Assembly (NCBI GenBank): GCA_030634605.1
Contig: DAOWAK010000055.1
Coordinates: forward strand, 1 to 7,342
Source of the DNA: Sedimentisphaerales bacterium
Lineage (GTDB): Bacteria; Planctomycetota; Phycisphaerae; Sedimentisphaerales; SM23-30
Direction of reading: 5' to 3'
DNA: 7,342 nt
The position numbers and the translations under genes were made by a program. Shown one piece after another: positions 5,911-7,342 of this stretch; position 1 is the first letter of the stretch, and every line of letters starts with the position of its first letter. Under the pieces are notes generated by a model. That model saw only the letters and a list, made by a program, of their open reading frames with translations. It searched no databases and was not told where the DNA came from.

Positions 5911-7014
5911 CTACACAGTTACCGGCATGACAACGTAAAGGAAGTCTTTGCCAACACGAATCAGTCCGGGTCTATTGCCGTCGCTGAATTCACAAGTTAC
6001 CTGGGGCTCTGTCAGAACACGCAGAACGTCAAGGATGTATTGCGGGCTAAACCCGATTTTTAAAGGCTCGTATTGATATTCAATTTCCATATTAATTTCG
6101 GCATCTCCGGCTTCGGGAGTACTGGAAGACAGGCATAATTGCCCTTTGGAAAAAGACATCAATATGCCGCGGGACTGTTCGTTGGTAAGCAGGGCGGCCC
6201 TTCTGACGGCACTGCGCAGCGCCTCGCTCTCGATCTGGATGGTTTTGTCGCAGCCGGACGGAATTACATCACTGTATTTTGGAAAGCGCCCCTGAACCAG
6301 ATTGCAGGTTAATCTCGCCAGAGCGGTGCTGGTGGTTATTTGATTGCCGCTGAAGGATATCTTAATCATTTCGTCAGGATTATTCAGGATGCGTTCCATA
6401 ACCGTCATGGCTTTGACAGGAACAATAGCGTTGTCTTCAAGTTTGTTTTTCGAGGCTTTACACTCGCCGTCGATCATGGCCAATCTTCGTCCGTCCGTAG
6501 CAACCATTCGCAGCTTTTTACCGTTTTGCTCCCAGAGCACTCCGTTAATCGCATAACGGGTGTTTTCCCGGGCTGCGGCAAAAACGGTATGCTGAATCAT
6601 TTTTTTGAGTGTCTCCGCTTTGATTTCAACGCAAATGCCTTCCTGAGCAGCTGAAATTGTCGGAAAATCATCGGGATCATGGCCGTAAATTCTAAATTTG
6701 CTGTCTTTGCCCCTGACGCTGCAGACTGCCTCATCAACAACAAGGTCAACAGTTTCGTCTTTGCTCTCATGGAGAATAGCTGCTATGCGGTCGGCGGGAA
6801 TAACCGTTGCTCCCTCATCGACCACCTGGACCTGGGGGACAATGTATTCCAGAGCGATTTCATTATCCGTAGCATGGACCGTGAGCTTCTGGTCTTTTTT
6901 ATGAGTTTCCAGCTTGGCACATTGCAAAATTGGCTTTGGAGTACGAGCCGGGACAATAGATGACGCCAGCTGAACCGCTTCATACAGTGCCGCACGATTA
7001 CATTTTACGTTCAT
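5911..7014 (-). CDS. dnaN: DNA polymerase III beta subunit (sliding clamp)
   Basis: The ring-shaped homodimeric processivity clamp that tethers DNA polymerase III and other partners to DNA. The 367 residues match the usual length of about 365-380 with three repeated clamp domains. Seen: HATDNEIALEY (47-57) in domain I, MVATDGRRLAMIDG (170-183) in domain II, LVQGRFPKYSDVIP (239-252) at the domain II/III boundary, and the C-terminal VVMPV (361-365), part of the hydrophobic cleft that binds clamp-binding peptides. The ATG at 7014 has a strong GGAGG (7028-7024) 9 nt upstream. It is the first gene of the dnaN-dciA-gyrB-queG series, with 328 bases of gene-free, AT-rich sequence upstream instead of an adjoining dnaA, so its promoter should lie there. 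Confidence 0.97.
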   Translation of the reverse strand: MNVKCNRAALYEAVQLASSIVPARTPKPILQCAKLETHKKDQKLTVHATDNEIALEYIVPQVQVVDEGATVIPADRIAAILHESKDETVDLVVDEAVCSVRGKDSKFRIYGHDPDDFPTISAAQEGICVEIKAETLKKMIQHTVFAAARENTRYAINGVLWEQNGKKLRMVATDGRRLAMIDGECKASKNKLEDNAIVPVKAMTVMERILNNPDEMIKISFSGNQITTSTALARLTCNLVQGRFPKYSDVIPSGCDKTIQIESEALRSAVRRAALLTNEQSRGILMSFSKGQLCLSSSTPEAGDAEINMEIEYQYEPLKIGFSPQYILDVLRVLTEPQVTCEFSDGNRPGLIRVGKDFLYVVMPVTV

Positions 7015-7342
7015 AAACTAATTCCTCCGGGGCAGTTCCGATTGAGCTGACCTTTCTTGAAACTTGTTGTCCGTAAATTCCTGGGGAATACCTGTTTTTT
7101 TCACTCTTTCGAGCGCCTTATTATTACATAGAGTAATTATATAATCCAGTAGTATTATTCATATAAACAGTGAATTGTGTGAATAATAAGGCTAATTGGC
7201 ATAAATATAAAGAAGAAAAGAACTTAACGAACCGTTGGGTTGTGGAAAACCTGTGCGATTCAGATCGCGAAATGGGGTTCTTTTTAAGTGTTTTACAGGC
7301 GGCTTATGGGGTTGGATGAAATAACAGGAGATGATGTTGCCA
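7015..7342. other. Gene-free region upstream of dnaN; candidate origin segment
   Basis: 328 bases with no supported gene. It holds DnaA-box-like 9-mers: TGTGAATAA (7178-7186, a perfect TTATNCACA match on the minus strand), TTATTCATA (7155-7163, one mismatch, opposite orientation) and TGTGGAAAA (7241-7249, one mismatch, TTTTCCACA on the minus strand). The first two form the arms of a perfect 9-bp inverted repeat (7153-7161, 7180-7188). The stretch 7116-7210 is strongly AT-rich and could unwind. Position beside dnaN supports an origin, but three boxes are few. At the right edge a plus-strand frame is open from 7288 to the end, with an ATG at 7306 and an AGGAG-ATGATG at 7326-7336; a divergent gene may start here, but its identity cannot be read. 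Confidence 0.4.
7136..7141 (-). promoter_or_regulatory. Possible -10 element of a dnaN promoter
   Basis: TATAAT on the minus strand, 122 bases upstream of the dnaN ATG. The matching -35 position has no good TTGACA-like hexamer, and an overlapping TATAAT also reads on the plus strand (7140-7145). In such AT-rich DNA the match may be chance. The predicted leader would be about 115 nt. Confidence 0.3.

Noticed and set aside
6914..6925. TTGGCACATTGC on the plus strand inside dnaN, resembling a sigma-54 site
   Set aside because: The GG and GC are too close together for a -24/-12 promoter and it lies within conserved dnaN coding sequence.

Overview
The window looks like chromosomal core DNA from a Gram-negative-type, deep-branching bacterium. 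My best guess is a planctomycete of the Phycisphaerae type. This rests on the style of GyrB (a long insert after the TOPRIM domain), the gene order dnaN - DUF721 - gyrB without recF, and a stand-alone HNH protein of a kind I associate with that group. It is an impression from family resemblance, not a database result.

All recognised protein genes lie on the minus strand. Reading in their direction from the right end: a gene-free 328-base region (7015-7342) with DnaA-box-like sites and AT-rich DNA, which may be part of the replication origin; then a tight replication cluster of dnaN (sliding clamp), a DUF721/DciA-like helicase-loader gene and gyrB (gaps of 2 and 1 nt); then queG (tRNA queuosine maturation) 25 nt further on. 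After a 509-base gap comes an HNH-family protein gene. After a further 263 bases, which hold a nested palindromic repeat of 90 bases, comes the 5' part of nadB (L-aspartate oxidase), cut by the left edge.

The most interesting part is the gap between queG and the HNH gene. On the plus strand, opposite to every gene here, it has a textbook sigma-54 promoter (TGGCAC-N5-TTGC, 1708-1722), a perfect dyad about 129 bases upstream of the predicted start, a ladder of T-tracts between them, and a strong rho-independent terminator (1896-1946). The terminator's 17-pair stem is complete only if the RNA is read from the plus strand, because four of its pairs are G-U. Between promoter and terminator there is no credible protein gene, but there are further complementary stems and an apparently unpaired CCUCCU (anti-Shine-Dalgarno) stretch. 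I propose an unannotated sigma-54-dependent small RNA of about 213 nt.

No CRISPR array, tRNA, rRNA, transposase or phage gene was seen.
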